Virus record (IMG/VR): IMGVR_UViG_3300021092_000026
Span: 1-64,000 of that record
DNA length: 64,000 nucleotides
Origin: a virus
Reading direction: 5' to 3' (one strand)
Positions 42,116 to 49,416 of the stretch are shown in pieces (the first letter of the stretch is position 1; each line of letters starts with the position of its first letter). The notes beneath the pieces are model-generated. The model did not search any database, was not told the DNA's origin, and saw nothing but the letters and a program-made list of their open reading frames with translations. A program made the position numbers and the translations under genes.

Positions 42116-42535
42116 TTATTTATCAATTGATTTTTGATAGTAATAATTATATAGTTCATCTAAATCCATTGGAGATTCATTCATCATTTCATCCCACACA
42201 TCAACACCAAACTTTTTTTGTAGTTCAGTCCGAAGTGAATTTAATATGCGAATCTCATCTAACTCACCTTCAAATTCAAGCTTTAAAGCACGAACTCTAT
42301 CCATCCTACTCTCATCCCTAGCAAACTCACACCTATCTGAATTAGAATTACCACCATACTTTTTATAGGCAAGTTCATATGCACGATTTGCTTTTTTTCT
42401 AGCCTCTAAAGCCTGTTGAAAGAATTCCGATATATCAAAATCACCATTCACAATCTTATCATAAAGATGTGCGTTAGAAGAAAGGGGCTCTTTACGAGCC
42501 CCCTTTCTCCACCATTTGAACTTATTATACCCCAT
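42116..42535 (-). CDS. Unknown helical protein
   Basis: 139 residues, charged and helical, starting MGYNKFKWWRKGARKEPLSS. A strong GC-rich inverted repeat lies inside codons 10-20. Either the gene tolerates a terminator-like element or the true start is further downstream. Five nt after the CobS-like gene, so cotranscribed. No family recognised. Confidence 0.62.
   Translation of the reverse strand: MGYNKFKWWRKGARKEPLSSNAHLYDKIVNGDFDISEFFQQALEARKKANRAYELAYKKYGGNSNSDRCEFARDESRMDRVRALKLEFEGELDEIRILNSLRTELQKKFGVDVWDEMMNESPMDLDELYNYYYQKSIDK
42481..42506 (-). terminator. Terminator-like hairpin inside a 5' coding region
   Basis: Coding strand: AAAGGGGGCTC, loop GTAAA, GAGCCCCTTT, then CTTC; 10 bp stem with one bulged G. 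Could terminate or attenuate transcription leaving the CobS-like gene. Confidence 0.5.
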
Positions 42536-42540
42536 ATAAA

Positions 42541-43830
42541 TTAAAACGGATTATTAACAGCAGTAGTATCTTCAGTATTGAAGAGGTTTTCTTCACCAGT
42601 TTTTACAAACTTTTGAACGAACTGCTTCATAAACACACGCTCCGATTGAGCCCCACCACTATTATCAAAGAAGGGATAGATAGCAATCTCAGCTGCTTCA
42701 GTCAAACTAAATCCATCGTAGAGTAGCGAACCAATTTCCACAGCAGTACGAGTAGAGAGGGAGTTGGTCAGTTTGGGTGATTCACCACGAACCTCATCAC
42801 GGGTCATCGTTGTAATTTCAGCCACATTAACCAACAGTTCCGAAGATACCGAAGGATACATCATACCAAGCAAAGTAGATTCTTCATCCTTAGTCAGAGA
42901 ATCCATCTCAATAATCGTAAATCGGTCTAAGATAGCCCTATCAAGCATTCGGGTGGCGGTATATTCATTACCAATATTAGCAGAGGCAATAAAGGAAACA
43001 CCATCAGCCACATTGATAGTAGGAGCATCAGCGGCTTCATCCAAACGAAGGTAGCGTTGACCTGGATCGAGAACAGTCATCAGAATGTTCCACGCTTCGG
43101 GGTGAGCCCTCGTAATCTCGTCCAACACAACCACAGTGTTTGGCGTTTGGATTGCCTTCACAAAAGGTGATTGATTAAACACCGTACCTTTGGTGGTGTC
43201 ATATTGGGTATTACCAATCAGCGTAGTTCGGGGGTCTTGAGTAGCACCCAAGTTGATGATAAAGGTAGAGTACCCATCAATTGAACACGCAGCGGCTTTA
43301 GCAGCCATCGTTTTACCACAACCAGCAGCACCGGTCATCATAATGTTTTTACCACGGAGAATGTTACGAATTAAATATTTCCATTTCAGTTCCGGCATAA
43401 ACAACATCTTTGGCTTCAACCCCGCAGCTTCGGTGTGGATGAAGTTCAAAACATTTTCAGGCATAACCACCGGAGCGGTGATTTGAGCCGGAGTTGATAC
43501 CATAGTCACGGTAGGTTTATGAACCGAATCCACAGCGTATTGCTCCAACCCACCGTTTGGTTTATTGAAGTTCATAACGGGAGTGGTGTCGGTTGCTTTA
43601 GAAGCAGGAACACGGCCAAAACAAAGCTCACCAGAAGTGAACGAACCCTTAACCCTAATTTTGAATCGGAACTTATCAGGTCGCTTAGAAGCCTGAAGAG
43701 CCCTGCGGTAGAGGGAAGTCCCCTTCTCGTTAAGAGCTGGGATGTTGAACATTGCTCCATTTGAATCTTGGAACATTAGTACACCGTTACTTTGAACGAT
43801 AGTACCGAAAACAAATCTTTGGTTTTTCAT
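42541..43830 (-). CDS. MoxR/CobS-like AAA+ ATPase
   Basis: 429 residues. The AAA+ module has Walker A GAAGCGKT (167-174), Walker B TVVVLDEITRA (about 233-242), sensor SFIASANIGNEYTAT and arginine-rich ILDRFT. The N-terminal 120 residues are strand-rich and phage-specific. CobS-like ATPases occur in T4-like cyanophages; here the usual partner, a VWA protein with CobT-like features, is next door. MoxR-VWA pairs remodel or insert metals into client proteins. Promoter cassette with DnaA boxes upstream. Client unknown. Confidence 0.9.
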   Translation of the reverse strand: MKNQRFVFGTIVQSNGVLMFQDSNGAMFNIPALNEKGTSLYRRALQASKRPDKFRFKIRVKGSFTSGELCFGRVPASKATDTTPVMNFNKPNGGLEQYAVDSVHKPTVTMVSTPAQITAPVVMPENVLNFIHTEAAGLKPKMLFMPELKWKYLIRNILRGKNIMMTGAAGCGKTMAAKAAACSIDGYSTFIINLGATQDPRTTLIGNTQYDTTKGTVFNQSPFVKAIQTPNTVVVLDEITRAHPEAWNILMTVLDPGQRYLRLDEAADAPTINVADGVSFIASANIGNEYTATRMLDRAILDRFTIIEMDSLTKDEESTLLGMMYPSVSSELLVNVAEITTMTRDEVRGESPKLTNSLSTRTAVEIGSLLYDGFSLTEAAEIAIYPFFDNSGGAQSERVFMKQFVQKFVKTGEENLFNTEDTTAVNNPF

Positions 43831-43853
43831 ATATAGGGGTTTAACTTACAATA

Positions 43854-43884
43854 TAAAGATACTACAGAAGGAGCAATTATCCAA
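43854..43884 (-). promoter_or_regulatory. Host-type promoter for the CobS-like gene
   Basis: TTGG, 19 nt, TATCTTTA in the coding direction, preceded by AT-rich TTTAATATTGAAAGC shared with other copies. Confidence 0.78.
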
Positions 43885-43911
43885 GCTTTCAATATTAAAT
43901 TATCATTAAAT

Positions 43912-43931
43912 TTATCCACAACTTATCCACA
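43912..43931 (-). promoter_or_regulatory. Pair of DnaA-box sequences
   Basis: Two exact TTATCCACA (plus strand) at 43912-43920 and 43923-43931, 11 bp apart start to start, just upstream of the promoter cassette. Confidence 0.6.
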
Positions 43932-43943
43932 TTTGAGGGAAAA

Positions 43944-43963
43944 GTGTCCATTTTATTGGACAC
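43944..43963 (-). promoter_or_regulatory. 18-20 bp palindrome TGTCCA/TGGACA
   Basis: GTGTCCA, 6 nt, TGGACAC; the stop codon of the VWA gene lies in the loop and four T follow in the coding direction. Terminator or operator. Confidence 0.55.
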
Positions 43964-46103
43964 CTACCTCAAATTTACCATTCAATGTCTTAGCCAAGTC
44001 CATTACCTCATTCACATTAATGAACCTAGCATCCTTACCATACATCCGAGTAAAGTCATCAGCGTAGGATGTACCACGCATTCTATCAAAGCTATATTCA
44101 CTAATAAAGTAAGATAAAACACTAACACCACCCATCCTTAATTTATTAACCTGGTCGGCGGTGTGTCTGATAGCAATATTGCCCTCATAACTCATGTCCT
44201 TATTTTCAAAGGTAGGCATACCATCCGAAAAGTTAATTAGGTATTTTTCGGAACTATCTTTGGTTTTCAAAATCTCACCCATAATCGCCTCATAACACAA
44301 ACCTTCAGGTGTTGTACCGTGTGGCATTAAATGTTTGAACATGCTCTTAATCTTTGAGAAATTATCAACCTTACTATCGTAAGCGATTACAATCAGCGGA
44401 ACTGAAGCACCATTATCATAAGTGCTTCGGTAACTAATAACCACATTGATATTTGATATCATTGAAGCGGCCTTAGCGATAGCAACCACAGCGGTTTGTG
44501 TATTACGCCATTTTCTTCCACCCATTGAACCACTAGCATCAACTGAAATATGAAGAGTGATTGGTTTTACGGAATTGGTTTGAATCTTTTCAAAGATATT
44601 GAAATTACCAAACCCAACCTCGTGTAACATTCGGGATGATATCTTACCCGATTTAAGACGGGGCGTAACCAAACTACGATTCTCATCACGCGTTTTAAGC
44701 TTTTTACCTAACAACACACCCAATGTAATACCTTTATCAATATATTTTTGATTCTCATCAAGGTGACCGGTATAATTAGTAGTAATAGCGAATGCACGGG
44801 ATTCAATCAACGAATTAGTAAGTTTCCTAACTAAATAACAGTTTGTTCTTTGAATACCACCACCCCAACGGCGTTCCGCGGATACGGTTTTCAAATCTAC
44901 ATCAGATTCCTCCAAAGCGTTTACTACAGAAGATTCACCCTTACTCATTTTCTTTTTAGAAATATTACCACTCAAAAAATCTTTCTGCTTTTTGATAGCG
45001 TTATTAAGTTTGTTTTTAAGAGAGGGTGAAAGCGTGTTCCCAGAACCACCAGAACTATTGTTAGAAGAATTCCCATCAGAAGAATCCCCATCAGAAGAAT
45101 CATCATCAGAAGAATCATCATCAGAAGAATCCCCATTACCATTAGATTCCATAGAACCACCACCCGTTTGAGGTGAATCAAAATCACCTGTCATTGGTGA
45201 GTTACCATTAGAATCGCCTGAAGATGAATCATTACTATCGCCGGATGAAGATTGATTATCCTCTTCAGTAGGTTCGGTATAAACTGCATCAAAAATAGTT
45301 AAGAAAATTTCTGAAGCCAGATTCAAACTATCAGTAGTGGTTTTTAATCGTTCAATGTTTTTCAAATCCAACAAAGTCCAAATAGTGGGTAAAGATTTAA
45401 GAGCACCCAACCTACGATGTTTGTTTGTAATGTTACAAAGTCGGAACATATAAGATTCCCAATCTTCGGTAGTGTATTCATCAGATACCAAAGCCTTATC
45501 AATAACACTATCATTAAAGTATTTATCATACATAGAGTGATAGTACCCACGATAACCAGGGGCTGTGTTATAAATGTAATTATCAATACGCCTATCCTCA
45601 ACAATATTGAGAATATCTTTTAGGTATTGAGACATATACTTTTTCAATGTACGAACAGCCAATATATCAGATTCAGATACCTCCGGCATTTTGGAAATAC
45701 GATTAGCAATAACGGGTGGTAACGCTGTGGAGTTTGGTTGAAAATACTTTTGAAGAATAGTAAAATCGGTAAGTTTAATGTGCGAACCCTCGTGGAGAGC
45801 CAACCCTACCGCCGGGTCAAATTCAGCATCATCCATCTTTGAAGAAATTACCACACTATTACCATCAGTATAGGATTGATTACCCGTAGAAAATTTGACC
45901 GGAATAGGTTTGTTTGTTACAATTCTCACAAAGTTAGAAATGGCCCGTTTATAAGAGGCCAACTTAATAAGGTCATTAGTTTTGACCTGATAAGCATCAC
46001 CACTACCATCAGCACGATAAGTGCCACGATAAGTGGTCGGGGTGAACATAGATTTATCCAACCAATAGTCGGAATAATAGGACTTACTTTTATATTTTTT
46101 CAT
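43953..46103 (-). CDS. CobT-like VWA protein with HEXXH motif
   Basis: 716 residues. Residues 104-108 are HEGSH, a zinc-metallopeptidase-like HEXXH. Residues about 275-350 are a Ser/Asp/Gly-rich low-complexity linker with DSSDD repeats. The C-terminal VWA domain has the MIDAS: DASGS (522-526), GTTPEG (about 596-601) and FSDGMP (about 626-631). The layout and the adjacent CobS-like ATPase fit a CobS/CobT or MoxR-VWA machine. Whether the HEXXH is proteolytic cannot be told. Own promoter upstream. Confidence 0.88.
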   Translation of the reverse strand: MKKYKSKSYYSDYWLDKSMFTPTTYRGTYRADGSGDAYQVKTNDLIKLASYKRAISNFVRIVTNKPIPVKFSTGNQSYTDGNSVVISSKMDDAEFDPAVGLALHEGSHIKLTDFTILQKYFQPNSTALPPVIANRISKMPEVSESDILAVRTLKKYMSQYLKDILNIVEDRRIDNYIYNTAPGYRGYYHSMYDKYFNDSVIDKALVSDEYTTEDWESYMFRLCNITNKHRRLGALKSLPTIWTLLDLKNIERLKTTTDSLNLASEIFLTIFDAVYTEPTEEDNQSSSGDSNDSSSGDSNGNSPMTGDFDSPQTGGGSMESNGNGDSSDDDSSDDDSSDGDSSDGNSSNNSSGGSGNTLSPSLKNKLNNAIKKQKDFLSGNISKKKMSKGESSVVNALEESDVDLKTVSAERRWGGGIQRTNCYLVRKLTNSLIESRAFAITTNYTGHLDENQKYIDKGITLGVLLGKKLKTRDENRSLVTPRLKSGKISSRMLHEVGFGNFNIFEKIQTNSVKPITLHISVDASGSMGGRKWRNTQTAVVAIAKAASMISNINVVISYRSTYDNGASVPLIVIAYDSKVDNFSKIKSMFKHLMPHGTTPEGLCYEAIMGEILKTKDSSEKYLINFSDGMPTFENKDMSYEGNIAIRHTADQVNKLRMGGVSVLSYFISEYSFDRMRGTSYADDFTRMYGKDARFINVNEVMDLAKTLNGKFEVGVQ

Positions 46104-46126
46104 ATAGGAGGAATTAACTTACAATG

Positions 46127-46157
46127 TAAAGATAATACAGAAATAGGGAATATCCAA
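46127..46157 (-). promoter_or_regulatory. Host-type promoter for the VWA gene
   Basis: TTGG, 19 nt, TATCTTTA, with the shared AT-rich upstream segment. Confidence 0.78.
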
Positions 46158-46173
46158 GCTTTCAATATTAAAT

Positions 46174-46335
46174 TTAGGTTAAATCTTTTAACCAAGATTT
46201 GTTCTTTCTTGAATAGGATTTGGATGAGGGGACCACCTTTTCTGTCATTTTCTTACCGATATGGTGTGCAGCCTCTCCTGAACTCCAATTGCCGTTAAAA
46301 TCAAGCAATTTCCTGTCTCGTTTGGGTTTACTCAT
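46174..46335 (-). CDS. Small basic protein (53 residues)
   Basis: Starts MSKPKRDRKLLDFNGNWSSG and is very basic, with GEAAHHIGKKM in the middle. It has its own host-type promoter, and its stop codon sits at the edge of the next promoter cassette, so the frame fills the interval exactly. No family recognised; nucleic-acid binding is plausible from charge. Confidence 0.65.
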   Translation of the reverse strand: MSKPKRDRKLLDFNGNWSSGEAAHHIGKKMTEKVVPSSKSYSRKNKSWLKDLT

Positions 46336-46355
46336 ATCAATAATTATTTAATACC

Positions 46356-46386
46356 TAAAGATAAGTATAAAAGAGCAAATTTCCAA
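46356..46386 (-). promoter_or_regulatory. Host-type promoter for the 53-residue gene
   Basis: TTGG, 19 nt, TATCTTTA in the coding direction. Confidence 0.75.
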
Positions 46387-46413
46387 GCCTTTTAGATTAA
46401 ATTTTCATTAAAG

Positions 46414-46422
46414 TTATCCACA
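46414..46422 (-). promoter_or_regulatory. DnaA-box sequence
   Basis: Exact TTATCCACA (plus strand) about 27 nt upstream of the -33 box, at the same relative place as in the copies at 43912 and 53740. Confidence 0.5.
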
Positions 46423-46435
46423 TTCGTGTGGAAAA

Positions 46436-46454
46436 GTGTCCAATTTATTGGACA
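46436..46454 (-). promoter_or_regulatory. TGTCCA/TGGACA palindrome
   Basis: Second copy of the inverted repeat, after the thioesterase gene; followed by TTTT in the coding direction. Confidence 0.55.
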
Positions 46455-46461
46455 GTTGGTT

Positions 46462-46881
46462 TTATCCCCCAAATGGGGTATCCTTGAGGTCAGCCCCAAA
46501 CCCATACTTTTTCTTAACCCGCTCTGAAATAGGAATCGGATTTCCATCCTCATCAATTCTCACAAAGGTAATATAGGTAGATACAACAGTAGTCTGACCT
46601 CCAGTATATACATTATGCGCTCTTGCTTCAATGTATAGTTTAACGGATGTATTACCAATACGATTTACACTACCATATACCTTTAATAACTGCCCTTCTT
46701 TTGCCGGCTTCTTAAATAAACATTCATCTATCTTAATAGTAACCACACGGGGTGTATCACACACCTGCATTGCGTACGCAGCCGCAGAAGCATCAATCCA
46801 TGCCAATGCTTTTCCACCAAAAAGGTTTCCGTGAAATCCTAAATCGGATTTCTTGACGGGATGTGTATTAATCAACTCCAT
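46462..46881 (-). CDS. Hotdog-fold acyl-CoA thioesterase-like protein
   Basis: 139 residues from ATG at 46881; a TTG five codons upstream is less likely. The hotdog pattern is clear: HGNLFGGKALAWIDASAAAYA (residues 17-37), the hot-dog helix, then VVTIKIDECLFKKPAKEGQLLKVYG in sections and YITFVRIDEDGNPIP. These are the acyl-CoA thioesterase family hallmarks, including the active-site Asp in the helix. An acyl-CoA hydrolase is rarely seen in phages; it could alter host lipid metabolism. Overlaps the upstream gene by 14 nt. Confidence 0.9.
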   Translation of the reverse strand: MELINTHPVKKSDLGFHGNLFGGKALAWIDASAAAYAMQVCDTPRVVTIKIDECLFKKPAKEGQLLKVYGSVNRIGNTSVKLYIEARAHNVYTGGQTTVVSTYITFVRIDEDGNPIPISERVKKKYGFGADLKDTPFGG

Positions 46882-47071
46882 CCGTAATTTCTTCAAATGG
46901 TATAGATACTATTTCTCTACAAAAAAATAACAAACCATCTTTTTTAAAAGTATGGCTACATTCCCAATATTGTTTTATAAAATCTACATTTAGATTTGGT
47001 TCTTCTTTCATTGTACGATAGACCTGAAACATCCCATCGTTTACATAAATAACCTGTCCTAAATAACTCAT
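46868..47071 (-). CDS. Unknown small protein
   Basis: 67 residues (MSYLGQVIYVNDGMFQVYRT), strand-rich with a FKKDGLLFFCREIVSIP segment. Overlaps the thioesterase gene, hence coupled. Not recognised. Confidence 0.62.
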   Translation of the reverse strand: MSYLGQVIYVNDGMFQVYRTMKEEPNLNVDFIKQYWECSHTFKKDGLLFFCREIVSIPFEEITDGVD

Positions 47072-47085
47072 AGTTTATTTTATTG

Positions 47086-47156
47086 AGCGGGTAGATGGAA
47101 TCGAACCACCGTCATAGGCTTGGAAAGCGAATGTAATACCATTATACGATACCCGC
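47086..47156 (-). tRNA. tRNA-Gly (anticodon TCC)
   Basis: Acceptor GCGGGTA pairs with TACCCGC, the T-arm GGTGG/CCATC pairs with one G-U, and T73 is present. Anticodon TCC lies in loop TTTCCAA. The anticodon stem TTCGC/GCCTA has U-U and C-C oppositions, which is unusual. CCA is not encoded. Confidence 0.75.
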
Positions 47157-47191
47157 AAGTACCCCCACTAAGGGGATGTGTTGAGAAACTA

Positions 47192-47362
47192 CTATTGTGC
47201 GGTAGTAGTGCTATCTGCAGCAGGATAAAACTCCTGAGTAGAATCTACAACTGCAGAATCAACTGGTTCAGCAACCGATTCTTCAGTTTGCTCAGCGTTG
47301 TTGGTGCAGGCCGTAAGTGATGCAACCATAGCAGCCATTACCATAAAAAAGATGTTTTTCAT
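47192..47362 (-). CDS. Small lipoprotein (56 residues)
   Basis: Signal peptide MKNIFFMVMAAMVASLTAC with a lipobox-type LTAC cleavage point (Cys19), then a short acidic, Ser/Thr-rich tail (NNAEQTEESVAEPVDSAV). Likely exported to the cell envelope. A host-type promoter lies 24 nt upstream, so early expression and a role such as superinfection exclusion are possible but unproven. Confidence 0.75.
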   Translation of the reverse strand: MKNIFFMVMAAMVASLTACTNNAEQTEESVAEPVDSAVVDSTQEFYPAADSTTTAQ

Positions 47363-47385
47363 AATTAAATTGTTTTAAATTTTAC

Positions 47386-47417
47386 ACAATATACAAAAGA
47401 AATTTCATATTTCCAAA
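47386..47417 (-). promoter_or_regulatory. Host-type promoter for the small lipoprotein
   Basis: TTTGG, 19 nt, TATATTGT in the coding direction. Confidence 0.75.
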
Positions 47418-47438
47418 TTTTTTCATAAATAAATACAA

Positions 47439-47822
47439 TTATTTTTTTGATAAAATATCATTAAGCATGTTTATTTCCGTTTTAAACATTTCTTCTTCCA
47501 TTTTACCACGTTCTTTCTCAATTGCCTTTTGAACCAACTCAATCAATTCATTTGATAGAAATGAACTAATAGTAAACTCAAATGTATAATAGTGATTGGA
47601 AACTTTAACCATATTATTTTGCAGTATTAATGTATATTGTTTATCATCAGTTTGAACATAGTATCTACCCGATGGTGTCATCAAATAATGGGTTTTTGGA
47701 TTAGACATTAATCGTATTAAAACCCTCTTTGTTAAAACCTCTCTTTCAGTATATGGTTCGTGTTTAACTAAACCTCGCCTAAACCACACCTGCAATTTTT
47801 TAAATTTGTATTTTATATTCAT
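47439..47822 (-). CDS. Unknown protein
   Basis: 127 residues, basic start (MNIKYKFKKLQVWFRRGLVK), central strands (MTPSGRYYVQTDDKQYTLILQNN) and a C-terminal helix. Lies between two tRNA loci. Not recognised. Confidence 0.62.
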   Translation of the reverse strand: MNIKYKFKKLQVWFRRGLVKHEPYTEREVLTKRVLIRLMSNPKTHYLMTPSGRYYVQTDDKQYTLILQNNMVKVSNHYYTFEFTISSFLSNELIELVQKAIEKERGKMEEEMFKTEINMLNDILSKK

Positions 47823-47838
47823 TACTTTTTTATTTTAG

Positions 47839-47912
47839 TACGCCCGAAGGGATTCGAACCCCTGGCCAACAGATTAGAAATCTGTTGCTCTATCCAACTG
47901 AGCTACGGGCGC
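47839..47912 (-). tRNA. tRNA-Arg (anticodon TCT)
   Basis: Full cloverleaf: acceptor GCGCCCG/CGGGCGT with one G-U, D-arm GCTC/GAGC, anticodon stem around CTTCTAAT with TCT, and T-loop TTCGAATC. Discriminator A. Confidence 0.93.
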
Positions 47913-47926
47913 ATATTTATTTTTTG

Positions 47927-48011
47927 TACCTCGGACCGGAATCGAACCGGTACAGCCTCATCGGCTACAGGATTTTAAGTCCTGCGCGGCTACCTATTTC
48001 GCCACCGAGGC
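47927..48011 (-). tRNA. tRNA-Leu (anticodon TAA)
   Basis: Class II tRNA with long variable arm. Acceptor GCCTCGG/CCGAGGT, anticodon stem CAGGA/TCCTG with loop CTTAAAA, T-arm CCGG/CCGG. Discriminator A. Confidence 0.93.
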
Positions 48012-48021
48012 ATTATTATTA

Positions 48022-48204
48022 TTATTTATTAACTACTTTTTTTCTTACCACTTCGGTTACATTAAATAATTCATTAAATTGGGATACTTTCATTTTTTTA
48101 GTTTCACAAAATAACTCAATAGCATCTTCTAAAGAACTTGCTTTTGTTTTACTAATTGCTTCCATTTTATTATCCGATTTGAAATAAAAATAGTATTCTT
48201 TCAT
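48022..48204 (-). CDS. Unknown small protein
   Basis: 60 residues (MKEYYFYFKSDNKMEAISKT) with the pattern of a strand, then SSLEDAIELFC helix, then NELFNVTEVV. GGAGT lies before the ATG and a host-type promoter lies 24 nt upstream, which supports reality. No family recognised. Confidence 0.68.
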   Translation of the reverse strand: MKEYYFYFKSDNKMEAISKTKASSLEDAIELFCETKKMKVSQFNELFNVTEVVRKKVVNK

Positions 48205-48227
48205 AATCTACTCCGATTTAATTTTAT

Positions 48228-48259
48228 ACAATATACAAATAATTATTTAATTATCCAAA
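48228..48259 (-). promoter_or_regulatory. Host-type promoter inside the end of the dCMP deaminase gene
   Basis: TTTGG, 19 nt, TATATTGT in the coding direction; drives the 60-residue gene and the tRNA cluster beyond it. Confidence 0.72.
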
Positions 48260-48699
48260 TCTTTTGTGTAATAAAAAACACCAATCCCCGCTTCCTCAAA
48301 CATTTTGATACTTCGTTCCGCACTTTCTTCCCACTTTAACTGATTAGAACCACCACCCAACATCCATATCTCCTTAATCCCAGCGTTTATAATCCCCCTT
48401 GCACAATCTGCGCAAGGTATTCCACAAGTCATATACATCCTCGCTCCATTCGTAGATACACCAATTCGGGCTGCATTATAGATAGCATTTCTTTCAGCGT
48501 GTTCAAACCAATAATACTTTTCAGGTCTATTCTGCCTTTCTTTGACACCATCATCAATCCCTCGTGGGAATGAGTTATACCCAGTAGATATAATCTCATT
48601 ATTATCCCCAACCAACACTACACCGATTTGTGTACTTTTATCTTTGGATTTTAATTTTACTACTTCAGCAATTTTTAAAAAGTATTCAGTCCAGTTCAT
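48247..48699 (-). CDS. cd: Deoxycytidylate deaminase
   Basis: 150 residues from ATG at 48699 (MNWTEYFLKIAEVV). The zinc site is HAERNA (His69 and Glu71 of the longer frame) and PCADC (Cys98, Cys101). Makes dUMP from dCMP for thymidylate synthesis, as in T4 gene cd. A TTG two codons earlier overlaps the previous stop and is not chosen. Confidence 0.93.
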   Translation of the reverse strand: MNWTEYFLKIAEVVKLKSKDKSTQIGVVLVGDNNEIISTGYNSFPRGIDDGVKERQNRPEKYYWFEHAERNAIYNAARIGVSTNGARMYMTCGIPCADCARGIINAGIKEIWMLGGGSNQLKWEESAERSIKMFEEAGIGVFYYTKDLDN

Positions 48700-48701
48700 T
48701 A

Positions 48702-48977
48702 TCAAAACTTAAAAGATAGTTTATATTCCTTATCACCTTCAGTTTTAAAGTGAACATCCTGACCTTTCCAATTTACGATTTCAGTTATCTTATCAGAACA
48801 AAAAGAATAAAATGAACCCATACCATCTGAATATTCAAAATTAAGAACGAGTATATTACCTACATGCGGCCCACCATCTTGCCAATTTTTTATACCACCT
48901 CGCAAATCTCTTTGGGCCCATTTGGCCGATTCTGCCTCCCAAATCCGGCCACTATTTACATCTTCTAATTTATACAT
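48702..48977 (-). CDS. Unknown small protein
   Basis: 91 residues: MYKLEDVNSGRIWEAESAKW, then strand-rich NILVLNFEYSDGMGSFYSF and a conserved-looking EIVNWKGQDVHFK. Sits between two metabolic genes, overlapping the RpiB gene by 8 nt. No family recognised. Confidence 0.65.
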   Translation of the reverse strand: MYKLEDVNSGRIWEAESAKWAQRDLRGGIKNWQDGGPHVGNILVLNFEYSDGMGSFYSFCSDKITEIVNWKGQDVHFKTEGDKEYKLSFKF

Positions 48978-49404
48978 AATTATTAGCTATATCAATTCCC
49001 ATCATTCGTTTAATATGTCTACCTCCCTCAAAATCGGTTTCTAAAAATGTGGTTAGGATATCAACCGCATCATCAATACAAAGAAACCTTGCAGATAAAC
49101 AAATAACATTTGCATTATTGTGAGCCCTTGCTAATCGTGCAGTATCAACATCCCAACAAAGTGCGGCACGGATTCCCGGCCATTTATTCGCTGCCATACA
49201 CATCCCATTACCACTACCACATATAAGAATACCAAATTGTGATTTAAAGTTTGAACATAACCTATGTGCGTAATCTGGGTAATCAACGGACTCGGGAGTA
49301 TTCGTTCCCAAGTCCGTTAATTCTACGCCATTCTTACTCATAAACTCAATTAGGTGGTTTTTTAATTCCCACCCAGCGTGGTCTGATGCAATTAGTATTG
49401 ACAT
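48970..49404 (-). CDS. rpiB: Ribose-5-phosphate isomerase B
   Basis: 144 residues, typical RpiB length. IASDHAGWELKNHL (residues 5-18), CGSGNGM (62-68) and RAHNNANVICLSAR are family hallmarks, including the active-site Cys62 region. Interconverts ribose-5-P and ribulose-5-P, linking the pentose phosphate pathway to nucleotide synthesis. In a phage this is a likely auxiliary metabolic gene next to dCMP deaminase. Confidence 0.93.
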   Translation of the reverse strand: MSILIASDHAGWELKNHLIEFMSKNGVELTDLGTNTPESVDYPDYAHRLCSNFKSQFGILICGSGNGMCMAANKWPGIRAALCWDVDTARLARAHNNANVICLSARFLCIDDAVDILTTFLETDFEGGRHIKRMMGIDIANNYV

Positions 49405-49416
49405 TTTTATTTTATC

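Noticed and set aside
44972-45187. Extra hydrophobic frame in the CobT-like gene
   Set aside because: Shadow of the GAT/TCA-type Ser/Asp-rich repeats read in another frame.
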